The translations under genes and the position numbers were made by a program. DNA of 32,112 nucleotides from Clostridia bacterium (GTDB lineage: Bacteria; Bacillota; Clostridia; Oscillospirales; CAG-272): NCBI GenBank assembly GCA_017623975.1, contig JAGANX010000053.1:1-32112 (forward strand), written 5' to 3'. How positions within the stretch are numbered: position 1 is the stretch's first letter; each line of letters opens with the position of its first letter. Positions 7,638 to 19,356 of this stretch are shown in pieces. The notes beneath the pieces are model-generated. The model saw only the letters and a program-made list of their open reading frames with translations, ran no database searches and had not been told where the DNA came from.

Positions 7638-8783
7638 ATGATTGCTGTTTTTGAAAAAGAGACTCTTTTAAATGCTCTTATTCCTGCAATGTACACAGTT
7701 TCCGGTAAAAACACAAACCCTGCTACCGAGGGCTTTCATCTAAACTGCTTGGAGGAGGGTATTTGTAAAATTCAAACCTATGATAATGAAAAGGGTACAA
7801 GGACCTCTGTTGAGTGTGAGGTTGAAAAGGCAGGCTCTTGCGTAATAAACGCGCAAAAACTTTTGCAAATTATTAAAACAATGCCAAACGGTCCTATTAA
7901 AATCAGTGTAGATTCTTCTTATAAGACTGTTATTGAATCGGGTCTTTCACATTTTGATATTAAATGCTTGCCCGGCTCTGAGTTTCCTGTTTTGCCCGAG
8001 CTTAACAGTGACCGCGGCTTTATGTTCCCACAGTACCTTTTCAAAAAATATATAAATAAGGTTTTATTTGCCATCGGTCAAAATGATACTCGCCCTGTAT
8101 TTAACGGCGCTTACTTTGAAATTAACGAGGAGCAAATTATTGTTGTTGCCTGTGACGGTAACAGGCTTGCTTATATTGAAAACGATATGTCAATTGAAAG
8201 TAAGAACATTGACGGTACAAGACTTAATTTAAGGTTTATTATTCCCGGCAAAACCTTGGTGGAAATTCTTAAAATGGTTAAGGACACCGAGGAGGAGATG
8301 GAAATTCGCTTAACAAGAAAATACGTTATTTTCAAGCTTGGTAAATTTGTTATTTTTTCCAAAACAATTGACTCTGAATATATTGACTATACAAGAATTT
8401 TGCCAAAAACACACAATATAGAGCTTACTCTTAATACAGCTGATCTTCGCAGCGCACTTGAAAGGTCCTCCTTGATTATTGAGGACAGGCTTGCGGGAAG
8501 CATCCGTTCCTTCGTTAAATTTACAATTGATGAGGTTTTAAGCGTTTCTACACAAAGCTCAAACGGTAACGTTTACGATGAAATTGATATTAATAAAATT
8601 AAGGGTGACGATATTACCATAGGCTTTAACTGTAAATTTTTGCTTGATGCATTAAAGGCTTGTGACGACGGTGAAATGAAGCTTTGCTTTAACAATCCTT
8701 TAATGGGTGTTTTGATTGAGCCCAGTGAAAGTAAGGATGGCAAATACAAATACTTTGTAATGCCTATAAGAATGAATAACTAA
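7638..8783 (+). CDS. DNA polymerase III beta subunit (sliding clamp)
   Basis: A 381-aa sliding clamp that forms a ring around DNA and tethers the replicative polymerase and other enzymes. Length and sequence match the three-subdomain DnaN fold along its whole length; recognisable segments include NDTRPVFNGAYFE and VACDGNRLAYIE. The C-terminus ends in FVMPIRMNN, close to the conserved MPMR ending of the family, which helps form the partner-binding pocket. GGAGG lies 8 nt upstream of the ATG. The stop codon TAA shares its last base with the recF start (TAATG), so the two are translationally coupled. The S4-domain gene (yaaA/rlbA) found between dnaN and recF in Bacillus subtilis is absent. Confidence 0.96.
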   Translation: MIAVFEKETLLNALIPAMYTVSGKNTNPATEGFHLNCLEEGICKIQTYDNEKGTRTSVECEVEKAGSCVINAQKLLQIIKTMPNGPIKISVDSSYKTVIESGLSHFDIKCLPGSEFPVLPELNSDRGFMFPQYLFKKYINKVLFAIGQNDTRPVFNGAYFEINEEQIIVVACDGNRLAYIENDMSIESKNIDGTRLNLRFIIPGKTLVEILKMVKDTEEEMEIRLTRKYVIFKLGKFVIFSKTIDSEYIDYTRILPKTHNIELTLNTADLRSALERSSLIIEDRLAGSIRSFVKFTIDEVLSVSTQSSNGNVYDEIDINKIKGDDITIGFNCKFLLDALKACDDGEMKLCFNNPLMGVLIEPSESKDGKYKYFVMPIRMNN

Positions 8784-9973
8784 TGATTTGTAAAAGTATT
8801 GAATTTTCAAATTTTAGAAATATTGAAAATGAAAAGATTGAGTTTTGTGACGGTATTAACGTAATTCACGGTGAAAATGCCCAAGGTAAAACCAATATAT
8901 TAGAGGGAATTTATCTTTTCGCAAGGGGAAAAAGCTTCCGCGCGTTTAAGGATAGAGAGCTTGTCAGGTTTGGCTGTGACTCGTCTTATATGAAACTTTC
9001 CTATGCAAAAAGGGACGGTGAAAATGAGTTAGGGGTGGAAATACCCAAGGGCTCAACTAAGAAATTTTATAAAAATAAAATAAAGGCGGATAAAACCGCT
9101 GATATAATAGGTGAATTCAGGGCGGTTTTATTTTGCCCGTCTCACCTTGGTATAATTAAGGACTCTCCGTCAGTACGCCGCAGGTTTTTGGACGTGGCAA
9201 TTTCTCAGCTCCGCCCAATTTATATTAAAATGCTTGCAAAATATAACAGCGTTATGGAGCAAAGAAATACTATTTTAAAATTAGACCCTGAAAAAAGGCG
9301 TCAGTATGAAGCAATGCTTGAAGTTTATTCTGATGAGCTTTCATCTCTTTGCGCCGATATTGCGGGAATGAGGATTGATTATATCAAAAAGCTTGACTAT
9401 TGGATGAAAATTTTCTTTGAAGAAATGATGAAGGGCAAGGAAACCCCAAAAATCACTTATGAAACCAATGCCCGTGAAAATGATTTCGATACAAGGGAAA
9501 GCTTAAAAAACAGGTATTTAAGCCTTTTAAAGGACAATCTTGAAAGAGAATATAAAAACGGCGCTACTCTTTACGGAATTCACAAGGATGATTTAAAAAT
9601 TGAGTTAAACGGTAAGGACGCAAGATTTTATTCATCCCAAGGGCAAAGCAGGTCCCTTGCCTTAGCTATGAAAATGGCGGAGGGAGAGATTAGCCGTGAG
9701 CATAGCGGAGAATATCCTGTGTTTTTGTTTGACGACGTTTTGTCTGAGCTTGATGAGAACAGGCGAAGCTTTATTCTTTCAAAAATCGAAAAAAGGCAGG
9801 TTATAATGACCTCGTGTGAGCCACTTGATTTCAAGGAGCTTGATAAAACAAATTTCATAGAGATTAAGGACGGCAAAAAATGTGATATTACAAATTTTTC
9901 TTTAAATGACGGGGAAAACGAGGATACAAGCCTTGATAAAGAAGAATTTGAATATGATTTGGATATTAAATAA
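8783..9973 (+). CDS. DNA replication and repair protein RecF
   Basis: A 396-aa SMC-like ABC ATPase that, with RecO and RecR, helps load RecA on gapped DNA. Walker A is GENAQGKTN (30-38), the ABC signature is SSQGQSRSLALAM, and Walker B plus D-loop are FLFDDVLSELDENRR. A C-terminal extension after the usual end is strongly acidic (NEDTSLDKEEFEYDLDIK), about 25 residues longer than typical. The start overlaps the dnaN stop by one base. This is the standard origin-proximal location of recF. The gene is followed after 22 nt by remB. Confidence 0.95.
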   Translation: MICKSIEFSNFRNIENEKIEFCDGINVIHGENAQGKTNILEGIYLFARGKSFRAFKDRELVRFGCDSSYMKLSYAKRDGENELGVEIPKGSTKKFYKNKIKADKTADIIGEFRAVLFCPSHLGIIKDSPSVRRRFLDVAISQLRPIYIKMLAKYNSVMEQRNTILKLDPEKRRQYEAMLEVYSDELSSLCADIAGMRIDYIKKLDYWMKIFFEEMMKGKETPKITYETNARENDFDTRESLKNRYLSLLKDNLEREYKNGATLYGIHKDDLKIELNGKDARFYSSQGQSRSLALAMKMAEGEISREHSGEYPVFLFDDVLSELDENRRSFILSKIEKRQVIMTSCEPLDFKELDKTNFIEIKDGKKCDITNFSLNDGENEDTSLDKEEFEYDLDIK

Positions 9974-9995
9974 ACGAAGCTGAGGAAAGCTGAAA

Positions 9996-10229
9996 ATGTA
10001 CATACATATAGGTGAAAATAAGGTTTTGAGAAAAAAGGATATTGCATTTGTCTTTGACCTTGACTCAGCAACCGTGTCAGTCCATACGAGAAATTTTTTG
10101 AAAAAAGCGGAAAAAGAAAACCGTGTTATACTGTTAGGCTACGACTTACCCAAGTCCTTTGTGGTAACTAAGGATAATTTGGTATATTTGTCGCCCTTTA
10201 ACACAACAACGATAAAGGGCTTTTATTAA
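9996..10229 (+). CDS. RemB/YaaB-like small regulator (DUF370 family)
   Basis: A 77-aa protein matching the extracellular matrix regulatory protein RemB (YaaB) of Bacillus. It starts MYIHIGENKVLRKKDI and contains PKSFVVTKDNLVYLSP, a stretch typical of this family. It sits in the same place as yaaB, between recF and gyrB. The related protein RemA is a DNA-binding activator of matrix genes in B. subtilis. A DNA-binding role here is inferred from the family, not visible in motifs. GAGGAAAG lies upstream of the ATG. It is probably co-transcribed with recF and gyrB. Confidence 0.85.
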   Translation: MYIHIGENKVLRKKDIAFVFDLDSATVSVHTRNFLKKAEKENRVILLGYDLPKSFVVTKDNLVYLSPFNTTTIKGFY

Positions 10230-10268
10230 GTCCTGATAAAAGAAAAAAGGAAAATTATTAAAGTTTAA

Positions 10269-12227
<1,959 letters not shown>

Positions 12228-12241
12228 GGAGGTGTACGACT

Positions 12242-14809
12242 ATGAGTAAGGAATTACAGCATGATAATTTAGATTATGAAAATATAGAGCAGATGATAGT
12301 TGGCAGAACTATTGAATCAAGAGTTCCGGAAGCATTCCTTGAATATTCAATGAGTGTTATCGTTAGCCGTGCATTACCTGACATTCGTGACGGTATGAAG
12401 CCCGGTCAAAGGCGTGTTATGTACGCTATGTATGAGGACCACCTAACAAGCGACAAGCCGTTTAGAAAATCAGCTACCACAGTCGGTAACGTGCTTGGTC
12501 GTTACCATCCACACGGTGACCAAAGCGTTTACGGTACTATGGTAAGAATGGCGCAGCCCTTCTCACTTCGTTATCCATTGGTTGACGGTCACGGTAACTT
12601 CGGTAACGTTGACGGTGACGGTGCTGCCGCATACCGTTATACAGAGGCAAGGATGTCTAAGCTTGCAAATGAGCTTATGGGAGATATTGAAAAGGATGTA
12701 GTTGATTTTACACCTAACTTTGATAATTCTCGTAAGGAGCCAACGGTATTGCCATCACGTTTTCCTAACTTTTTGGTAAACGGCTCGGTTGGTATTGCGG
12801 TTGGTATGGCTACCAACGTTCCCCCACACAATCTGGGTGAGGTAATTGACGGTACTATATACTTAATGGAGAATCCTGAGTGTGAGGTTTCTGACCTTAT
12901 GGAATACGTAAAGGGTCCTGATTTTCCAACATATGCAACAATCTACGGTAAAAAGGGTATTATAGATGCATATACCACAGGTCGCGGTAGGGTTAAGGTG
13001 CGTTCTAAGGCTACTATTGAGGAGGAGCACAGGCGCATTGTAGTAACGGAAATTCCATATATGGTAAACCGCCAAATGCTTATTGAGTCAATGGCTAATC
13101 TTGTTAAGGACAAGAGAATTGAGGGAATTACAGATATCCGTAACGAAAGCGGTCGTGCGGGTATGAGAATTGTAATTGAATATAAGCGTGACGCAAATCC
13201 ACAGGTTATTTTAAATCAGCTTTACAAAAATACACAGCTTGAAGATACCTGCGCTATAAATATGCTTGCTCTTGTAAAGGGTGAGCCGAAAACCTTGGGA
13301 CTTAAAGATGTTTTGTTTAATTACATAGAGTTCCAAGAGGACGTTATAAGAAGAAGAACAAAATTCGACCTTGCAAAGGCAGAGGCTGAGGCGCATATTT
13401 ATGAGGGCTATAAAACCGCAATTGACAATATTGACGAGGTTATCTCTATAATCAGAGCATCAGACTCCACACCACAGGCAAAGGAAAACTTAATTGCACG
13501 CTTTGGCTTTACAGAGGCACAGGCGCAGGCAATTGTTGAAATGACCCTTGGCAGGCTTTCAGGTCTCGAAAGACAAAAGGTTGAGGACAGGCTTGAAAAG
13601 CTCCACGCAACCATAGTTGAGTTAAAGGGCATTTTGGCTGACGAGAATAAAATTAAAGAAATTATTAAGACAGAGCTTTTGGAAATCAAGAGAAAGTATT
13701 CTGACGACAGGCGCACGGAAATTATTGACAGCGATGACGATATTGATATTGAGGACTTGATTGAAAGACACGAGTGTGTAATTACACTTACAAATTCAGG
13801 CTATATTAAAAGATTGCCGGCTGACACATATTCAGCTCAAAGGCGTGGCGGTAAGGGTCTTATTGCTATGCAAACAAAGGAAGAGGACTATATTGAAAGG
13901 GTGCTTGTTGCAAACTCCCACGCACATCTTCTTATGTTTACCGATAACGGTAAGATTTTTGTCCGTAAGGTTTATAGAATTCCTGAGGCTTCAAGAACCG
14001 CAAAGGGCTCTAACCTAATTAACATCATAGAAATTGAAAAGGGCGAAAGGGTAACGGCTATGATTGCCCTGCCTGAATTCTGTGAGGGTGAATATTTAAC
14101 AATGGTAACAGAAAAGGGCGTTATTAAGCGTACCTCTGTTATGGAATACGAGTATCAGCGTAAGGGCGGTAAGATTGCCATTAATCTTGACGATGGGGAT
14201 AGGCTTATCTTCGTTGGTCACACAACGGGAGAAAACCACGTTCTTATCGGTACAAAGAACGGTTATGCGGCACGCTTCCACGAAAACAAGGTTTCAGTTG
14301 TTGGCAGAACAGCCCGCGGTGTTCGCGGTATTGACCTTCGTGAGGGTGACTCTGTTTGCGGTGTTGTTATAGTTGATGCAAGCAAGAAGCTTTTGACAAT
14401 AACAGAAAACGGCTACGGTAAAAAGAGTGAATTCTCTGAATTTGAGGCGAGAAACCGCGGTGTTATGGGTGTTATTATTCATAATATCAGTGACAAGACA
14501 GGTAAGCTTGCAGGCGTTGCTTGTGTTGACGATACAAACGACGTAATGGTTATCACAAACGAGGGTACTATTATAAGAACAGCAACAGAGGATATCCCAA
14601 CCTATAAGCGTTCTACCTCAGGTGTTAAGGTAATGAAGCTTGATGAGGGCGCTATCGTTGCCAACATCACAATTGCTGACAAAGAGGAAGAAAAAGAAGA
14701 AATTGCAGAAGAAACCATAGAAGCAACACAGGGCGAAAACGCAGTACAGGGCGAAAATAATGCATCTTTAAACGAAGCCTCTGAAAGCAAGCAAGAGGAC
14801 AAGGAATAA
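12242..14809 (+). CDS. DNA gyrase subunit A
   Basis: An 855-aa breakage-reunion subunit of gyrase. The N-terminal winged helix carries the catalytic tyrosine in [10 protein letters not shown] (Tyr133). The C-terminal half has the six-bladed beta-pinwheel, including a GyrA-box-like QRRGGKG. The quinolone region reads [10 protein letters not shown]. The positions equal to E. coli Ser83 and Asp87 are Gln94 and Gly98. Since those two side chains anchor the drug's water-magnesium bridge in known gyrases, reduced fluoroquinolone binding is plausible. The tail is acidic and low-complexity ([15 protein letters not shown], ending ESKQEDKE). AAGGAGG lies 9 nt upstream. A lipoprotein gene starts 3 nt after its stop. 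Confidence 0.98.
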   Translation: MSKELQHDNLDYENIEQMIVGRTIESRVPEAFLEYSMSVIVSRALPDIRDGMKPGQRRVMYAMYEDHLTSDKPFRKSATTVGNVLGRYHPHGDQSVYGTMVRMAQPFSLRYPLVDGHGNFGNVDGDGAAAYRYTEARMSKLANELMGDIEKDVVDFTPNFDNSRKEPTVLPSRFPNFLVNGSVGIAVGMATNVPPHNLGEVIDGTIYLMENPECEVSDLMEYVKGPDFPTYATIYGKKGIIDAYTTGRGRVKVRSKATIEEEHRRIVVTEIPYMVNRQMLIESMANLVKDKRIEGITDIRNESGRAGMRIVIEYKRDANPQVILNQLYKNTQLEDTCAINMLALVKGEPKTLGLKDVLFNYIEFQEDVIRRRTKFDLAKAEAEAHIYEGYKTAIDNIDEVISIIRASDSTPQAKENLIARFGFTEAQAQAIVEMTLGRLSGLERQKVEDRLEKLHATIVELKGILADENKIKEIIKTELLEIKRKYSDDRRTEIIDSDDDIDIEDLIERHECVITLTNSGYIKRLPADTYSAQRRGGKGLIAMQTKEEDYIERVLVANSHAHLLMFTDNGKIFVRKVYRIPEASRTAKGSNLINIIEIEKGERVTAMIALPEFCEGEYLTMVTEKGVIKRTSVMEYEYQRKGGKIAINLDDGDRLIFVGHTTGENHVLIGTKNGYAARFHENKVSVVGRTARGVRGIDLREGDSVCGVVIVDASKKLLTITENGYGKKSEFSEFEARNRGVMGVIIHNISDKTGKLAGVACVDDTNDVMVITNEGTIIRTATEDIPTYKRSTSGVKVMKLDEGAIVANITIADKEEEKEEIAEETIEATQGENAVQGENNASLNEASESKQEDKE

Positions 14810-14812
14810 GAT

Positions 14813-15409
14813 ATGGTAAAAAGAATTTTTGCAATATCAATGTCAATTATACTAATAGCCCTTTTGGCTGTTAGTATGGTTGGCTGTAAGGGTCCTGAGG
14901 AGGAGGAAGCAAAGGCTATTGTTAAGGACTTGGTTTCCCGTTCCGTCGTGTTAAACGAAATTTATTTTGGCAAAAAGGGTATGGAATATAGGGATACAGG
15001 CAACCCAAACGATATTTATATGCCTGTTATAGAAACGGAAAAATTTGTGTTAAAGAGTAAGCTTGTTGAAGAAACAAGGGCGGTTTTCACCTTGAATGAG
15101 GCAAATTCCATAATAGATATGGCATTTAAGGGGGTTCAAAGTGAAATAAACCAAAACTCCGTTCTTGCAAGGTATATGGTTTTGGCAGATGACGATTGGC
15201 TTTATATAAACAAAAAGTATGAGTACCCATTTGAGTGCTTAACTCAGTATAATTACGATACCATAAATATAACGTATTCTTCCTCTAAATTCATTGAGGC
15301 TACAATAGAGGGCACAAGGGAAGAAAACGGAGAAATAAAAACAGTTTTAGTGGAGGTAGAGCTGGCTCTTGAAGAAAACGGCTGGCGACTGTATAGCTCC
15401 ACCTGTTAA
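14813..15409 (+). CDS. Uncharacterised lipoprotein between gyrA and recA
   Basis: A 198-aa predicted lipoprotein with no family I recognise. MVKR starts a signal peptide whose lipobox MVGC gives Cys25 as the lipidated residue. The mature part begins with an acidic stretch (GPEEEEAKAIVKDLVSR). It continues as a mixed alpha/beta domain with repeated beta-type segments (FVLKSKLVEETRAVFTL, WLYINKKYEYPFECL, VLVEVELALEENGWRLYSS), reminiscent of the NTF2/DUF4878-like fold of small lipoproteins; that comparison is a guess. It begins 3 nt after the gyrA stop, with its ribosome binding site inside the end of gyrA, so the two are probably translationally coupled. Its presence inside a replication and recombination block is unexpected. 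Confidence 0.75.
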   Translation: MVKRIFAISMSIILIALLAVSMVGCKGPEEEEAKAIVKDLVSRSVVLNEIYFGKKGMEYRDTGNPNDIYMPVIETEKFVLKSKLVEETRAVFTLNEANSIIDMAFKGVQSEINQNSVLARYMVLADDDWLYINKKYEYPFECLTQYNYDTINITYSSSKFIEATIEGTREENGEIKTVLVEVELALEENGWRLYSSTC

Positions 15410-15471
15410 AAGCTGCTTGGCAGATATACCGTTTAATTTCGGTAAGTTAAAAAAGCGAAAGGAAAAATAAA

Positions 15472-16575
15472 ATGGCAAAAAAGGCTGTTAAAGTAACAAA
15501 AGCAGCAGCGCCTGAAACAGCAGAGGACAAAAAGAAGGCACTGGAAACTGCTTTAAGTCAGATAAAAAAGGATTGCGGTGAGGAAGCAATAAGAAGGCTT
15601 GGGGACTCAGCGGATATGAAAATAAGCTCCGTTTCCACAGGCTCCTTAAACCTTGACTTAGCTCTTGGAATTGGCGGACTCCCCCGCGGTAGAATAGTTG
15701 AAATATACGGTCCTGAGTCATCAGGTAAAACAACGGTTGCGCTGCACTCGGTTGCTGAGGCGCAAAAGCTTGGCGGCACTGCTGCATTTATAGATGCAGA
15801 GCATGCCCTTGACCCTGTTTATGCTAAGGCAATCGGCGTTAATATTGACGAGCTTCTTGTTTCTCAGCCTGACAGCGGAGAGCAAGCCCTTGAAATTACA
15901 GAAAAGCTTGTAAACTCAGGCGCTGTTGATATTATAGTTATTGACTCTGTTGCGGCTCTTGTTCCAAGGCAGGAAATTGAGGGCTCTATGGGAGATTCCC
16001 ATATGGGCTTACAGGCAAGGCTTATGTCACAGGCGCTGCGTAAGCTTTCAGGTGCTATTTCAAAGACTAACTGTATAGTTATTTTTATAAACCAGCTTCG
16101 TGAAAAGCTGAACGTTATGTATGGTAACCCTGAAACCACAACAGGCGGCCGCGCCCTTAAATTCTACGCTTCCGTAAGAATTGAGGTAAGGAAGGCAGAT
16201 ACGCTTAAAAACGGTACGGATGCATACGGTAACCACGTAAAGTGTAAGGTTGTTAAAAACAAGGTTGCACCACCCTTTAAGACCGCAGAGTTTGATATTC
16301 TTTACGGCTCAGGTATTTCTAAGGCATCTGAAATTATGGATGTGGCAATTGAGCTTGGTATTATTGAAAAAAGCGGCTCTTGGTTCTCTTATTTGGGACA
16401 AAAGGTAGCTCAGGGTAAGGATAATACAAGAAAGTATTTTGAGGAAAATCCGGAGCTTATGAAGGAGCTTGAAGACAAAATTATGTCACGCATTGCAGGT
16501 GGCGCAAAAATAGAAAACGATGAGCTTGATTTTGACTCAGACGAATTTGATTTGGATTCTTTGAACTTGGACTAA
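15472..16575 (+). CDS. Recombinase RecA
   Basis: A 367-aa strand-exchange protein of homologous recombination and the SOS response. Walker A is GPESSGKTT (from residue 80), Walker B lies in [14 protein letters not shown], and the DNA-binding loops show [27 protein letters not shown] and [21 protein letters not shown] sequence. An Ala/Lys-rich N-terminal extension (about 20 residues) and an acidic C-terminus ([20 protein letters not shown]) are present; the acidic tail is typical and modulates filament assembly. GAAAGGA lies 9 nt upstream. No LexA-type operator (GAAC-N4-GTTC) and no clear promoter lie in the 62-nt gap before it, so expression probably comes from the upstream block. It is followed closely by recX. 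Confidence 0.98.
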   Translation: MAKKAVKVTKAAAPETAEDKKKALETALSQIKKDCGEEAIRRLGDSADMKISSVSTGSLNLDLALGIGGLPRGRIVEIYGPESSGKTTVALHSVAEAQKLGGTAAFIDAEHALDPVYAKAIGVNIDELLVSQPDSGEQALEITEKLVNSGAVDIIVIDSVAALVPRQEIEGSMGDSHMGLQARLMSQALRKLSGAISKTNCIVIFINQLREKLNVMYGNPETTTGGRALKFYASVRIEVRKADTLKNGTDAYGNHVKCKVVKNKVAPPFKTAEFDILYGSGISKASEIMDVAIELGIIEKSGSWFSYLGQKVAQGKDNTRKYFEENPELMKELEDKIMSRIAGGAKIENDELDFDSDEFDLDSLNLD

Positions 16576-16587
16576 AATAAAGGAATT

Positions 16588-17241
16588 ATGGAAAAAGAAA
16601 TTTACTATATTGTAGAGAAAATAAAAAAGACCCCCACGGGCAGAGTTTTCTGCATAAAATCAACTATGGGTACAAATTTTGAAATGCTTGTTTCCGAGGA
16701 GCAGTATGAGAGGTTTGAAATAGATGAAGGGGAAATGATTGATGATAAGAGGTTTTTGAAAATCCGTGAGGAAATGCTTTTTGACAACGCCCGCCGTGCT
16801 GCATTTTCTATCCTTTCTTGCGGAGAAAACAACAAAAAATCTCTCATTATGAAGCTTCAAAATAAAGGCTTTTCATATGAACTTTGCAAAAATATGGCTT
16901 TGTATATGGAGCATAGGGGCTATATTGACGAGAAAAAGCAAATAGGACTTCTTTGTGACGGATATTTAAAGAAAAAATACGGAAAAATAAAGATTATAAA
17001 CGAGCTTGTAACAAAAGGGTATTTGCGTGAGGACGTTACCGATTATGTACAAAATGAGCTTAAAGAGGTTGATTTTGCACAAAACTGTGCGTATATCGTA
17101 GAAAATAAGTTTATGCCGTTACCGTCCGTTCAGTCAGAGGATTTTAAGAAGATGATGGGTGCGCTTATGCGCTATGGATACAATTTCAGCGAGATTAAGG
17201 GCGCGCTTACCATTGTAACAAGGGGTAAGGACAATGAGTAA
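16588..17241 (+). CDS. Regulatory protein RecX
   Basis: A 217-aa RecX-family protein, which binds RecA filaments and limits RecA activity. The three-helix repeats of the family are visible: ARRAAFSILSCGENNKKSLIMKL, then GFSYELCKNMALYMEHRGYIDE, and KYGKIKIINELVTKGYLREDV. The last is the typical 'G...I...L..KGI' repeat. The N-terminal 60 residues form a beta-rich segment common in Clostridia. It begins 12 nt after the recA stop, with AAAGGAA as ribosome binding site. The last 8 nt overlap the start of rimO, so translation is coupled. recA-recX adjacency is common; rimO next to it is the local feature. Confidence 0.9.
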   Translation: MEKEIYYIVEKIKKTPTGRVFCIKSTMGTNFEMLVSEEQYERFEIDEGEMIDDKRFLKIREEMLFDNARRAAFSILSCGENNKKSLIMKLQNKGFSYELCKNMALYMEHRGYIDEKKQIGLLCDGYLKKKYGKIKIINELVTKGYLREDVTDYVQNELKEVDFAQNCAYIVENKFMPLPSVQSEDFKKMMGALMRYGYNFSEIKGALTIVTRGKDNE

Positions 17242-18565
17242 AATTGGTTTTGTTTCCCTTGGCTGCCCAAAAAATTTGCTTGACACTGAGGTTATGCTTG
17301 GCGAGCTCTCTAAAAACGGCTATGAAATCACCCCTGAGGAAACGGATGCCGATATTATCGTAATAAACACCTGCGCCTTTATAGAAAGCGCAAAAAAGGA
17401 GGCAATAGACAATATTTTGGATATTGCGTGGCTTAAAGAAAACGGTAATTTAAAGGGCATTGTTGTAACAGGCTGCTTGGCTGAAAGGTACAGGGATGAA
17501 ATTTTAAAGGAATTTAATGAGGTTGATGCGGTTCTCGGTACAGGCAGCGTGCACAGCATAGTTAAGGCTGTTAAGGAAATTGAAAAGGGCAAAAGGTATT
17601 CTGAATATCTTGATAAAAATACGGTAGAGCTTGGTGGGGACAGAATTGTAACAACTCCGTCAGATGCATTCGCATACCTTAAAATTTCAGAGGGCTGTAA
17701 TAATGTTTGCACATACTGTGCTATACCTTATATAAGGGGAAAATTCCGTTCCCGTCCCATAGACGAGCTTATAGAGGAAGCAAAGGAGCTTGTTGAAATG
17801 GGTGTTAAGGAGCTAATTATTATAGGTCAGGACACCACAGCCTATGGAATTGATTTGTACGGAGAATACCGTCTGCACACGCTTTTAAGAAGGTTAGCTA
17901 CTGAAACTGATGTGAAATGGTTAAGGGTGCTTTATTGCTATCCCGACAAGATAAGTGACGAGCTGATAGAGGAATTTAAGACTAACGAAAAGCTTGTTAA
18001 GTATATAGATTTACCCGTTCAGCATATAAATTCAAGAATTTTGAAGAAAATGAACAGGCGCGGGGACGGGGAGCTTGTGCGTTCGGTTATAAAAAAGCTT
18101 CGTTTGGTTGATGGTATGGCTATCCGTTCAACCGCAATTGTCGGCTTCCCAACGGAAACGGAGGAAGAATTTACAGAGCTTTGCGAGTTTGTAAGGGAAA
18201 CGAAATTTGATAATTTCGGAGCCTTTCCTTATTCAAGAGAGGAAGGGACACCTGCATACAGCTTTGACGGGCAAATAGACGAGCAAGTAAAGCAGGATAG
18301 ATACGATATTATAATGCGTGAGCAGCTAAGTGTAATTGAGGAAATTTCCAAAAAGCATATCGGCACGGTGCAAACGGTTCTTTGCGAGGGCTTTGACCCT
18401 GTGTCCGAATGTTATTTTGGCAGGACCTACCAAAATGCACCTGATATTGACGGTAAGGTATTTTTCTTCTCAAAAATCAAACACAGGGTGGGTGATTTTG
18501 TAGAGGTGGAAATAGTAGATACCTTGGATGATTACGATTTAAGCGGCAAAGCTATCAATAATTAG
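17234..18565 (+). CDS. Ribosomal protein uS12 methylthiotransferase RimO
   Basis: A 443-aa radical-SAM enzyme that adds a methylthio group to an aspartate of ribosomal protein uS12. The N-terminal UPF0004 domain has the three cysteines of the auxiliary cluster (SLGCPKN, NTCAFI, VTGCLAER). The radical-SAM motif is CNNVCTYCAIP (CxxxCxxC). The TRAM RNA-binding domain is at the C-terminus (GKVFFFSKIKHRVGDFVEVEIVDTLDYDLSG-type). SLGCPKN and AIPYIRGKFRSRP separate RimO from the related tRNA enzyme MiaB. Length matches RimO (about 440). It overlaps recX by 8 nt and is followed after 12 nt by pgsA. The order rimO-pgsA recurs in many Bacillota, often with recA nearby (remembered, not checked). Confidence 0.95.
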   Translation: MSKIGFVSLGCPKNLLDTEVMLGELSKNGYEITPEETDADIIVINTCAFIESAKKEAIDNILDIAWLKENGNLKGIVVTGCLAERYRDEILKEFNEVDAVLGTGSVHSIVKAVKEIEKGKRYSEYLDKNTVELGGDRIVTTPSDAFAYLKISEGCNNVCTYCAIPYIRGKFRSRPIDELIEEAKELVEMGVKELIIIGQDTTAYGIDLYGEYRLHTLLRRLATETDVKWLRVLYCYPDKISDELIEEFKTNEKLVKYIDLPVQHINSRILKKMNRRGDGELVRSVIKKLRLVDGMAIRSTAIVGFPTETEEEFTELCEFVRETKFDNFGAFPYSREEGTPAYSFDGQIDEQVKQDRYDIIMREQLSVIEEISKKHIGTVQTVLCEGFDPVSECYFGRTYQNAPDIDGKVFFFSKIKHRVGDFVEVEIVDTLDDYDLSGKAINN

Positions 18566-18577
18566 AGAGGTTTTCAA

Positions 18578-19174
18578 ATGGAACAAAAGAAAAAGAAAAT
18601 GAACCTGCCTAACAAATTAACTCTTTTAAGAATTTGCTTAGTGCCTGTGTTTATAATTTGTATGCTATATATTCCCGATATGGTTGTAAAGGGAATTGTT
18701 TCGGTTTTGGTTTTCGTTGTAACGGCGGGCACCGATTTTCTTGACGGACATATAGCAAGAAAATATAATTTAGTAACAAACTTCGGTAAATTTATGGACC
18801 CTGTGGCTGACAAAATTCTTGTTTTCAGCTCATTCCTTGTTTTAGCGGTTAAGGTAACACCCTTACAAAGCATGCTTGTTTGGACTTGCGCAATTGTATT
18901 TTTAAGGGAGCTTATGGTAACCTCACTTCGCCTTGTGTGCGCAAATACTGAGGTTGGCGTTGTAGCCGCATCAATGTTTGGCAAGGCAAAAACAGTTGTT
19001 CAGGACGTTACAGTTGTAATTGTAATTATTGAGTATATGCTTATTGAGGGCAGAATTTTAAATACCCTTTGGATAGCATCCTATATATTCTTGTTTGCCA
19101 CAATTATAACAACAATTTTCTCAGGACTTGACTACTTGAAAACCTATTCAAAGTATATCGACCCTAACGAATAA
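18578..19174 (+). CDS. CDP-diacylglycerol-glycerol-3-phosphate 3-phosphatidyltransferase
   Basis: A 198-aa integral membrane enzyme that makes phosphatidylglycerol phosphate from CDP-diacylglycerol and glycerol 3-phosphate, the first committed step to phosphatidylglycerol and cardiolipin. The CDP-alcohol phosphotransferase signature is complete: TDFLDGHIARKYNLVTNFGK, then FMDPVADK (DxxDGxxAR...GxxxDxxxD). Multiple membrane segments are visible, with LPNKLTLLRICLVPVFI at the N-terminus typical of PgsA. GAGAGG lies upstream of the ATG. It is the last gene of the long block that starts at dnaN. A terminator-like structure follows. Confidence 0.93.
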   Translation: MEQKKKKMNLPNKLTLLRICLVPVFIICMLYIPDMVVKGIVSVLVFVVTAGTDFLDGHIARKYNLVTNFGKFMDPVADKILVFSSFLVLAVKVTPLQSMLVWTCAIVFLRELMVTSLRLVCANTEVGVVAASMFGKAKTVVQDVTVVIVIIEYMLIEGRILNTLWIASYIFLFATIITTIFSGLDYLKTYSKYIDPNE

Positions 19175-19176
19175 TA

Positions 19177-19232
19177 GCGTGATGTCCTTAGCGGACAGTC
19201 ACGCAGCGAGAAAAATTCCTTGCGGTTTTTTT
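19177..19232 (+). terminator. Terminator-like stems after pgsA
   Basis: GCGTGATGTCC (19177-19187) pairs with GGACAGTCACGC (19193-19204) with one bulge. Then GCGAG (19205-19210 region) pairs with CTTGC just before a run of seven T (19225-19232). The combination probably ends the dnaN-pgsA block. The second stem is short. Confidence 0.55.
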
Positions 19233-19273
19233 GTGTGGAACTGACGCAAACGAGGAATTTATCTCATATCGAA

Positions 19274-19345
19274 TTGGTGGGAAGCATCAATATATCCGGC
19301 TTTTGCGTAGCGAAAGCATATCTAGTCAACGAAGTTGACATATGG
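19274..19345. repeat. Stacked-hairpin array between pgsA and htpG
   Basis: Three consecutive hairpins. TTGGTG/CATCAA has loop GGAAG (19274-19290). GCTTTTGC/GCGAAAGC has loop GTA (19299-19317). GTCAAC/GTTGAC has loop GAA (19325-19339). Each is separated by an ATATC-type linker, and the last is followed by ATATGG. Stem sequences differ between hairpins but pairing is kept. Same architecture as 22447-22533 and 28328-28415. Confidence 0.7.
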
Positions 19346-19356
19346 ACAGAAAAAAT

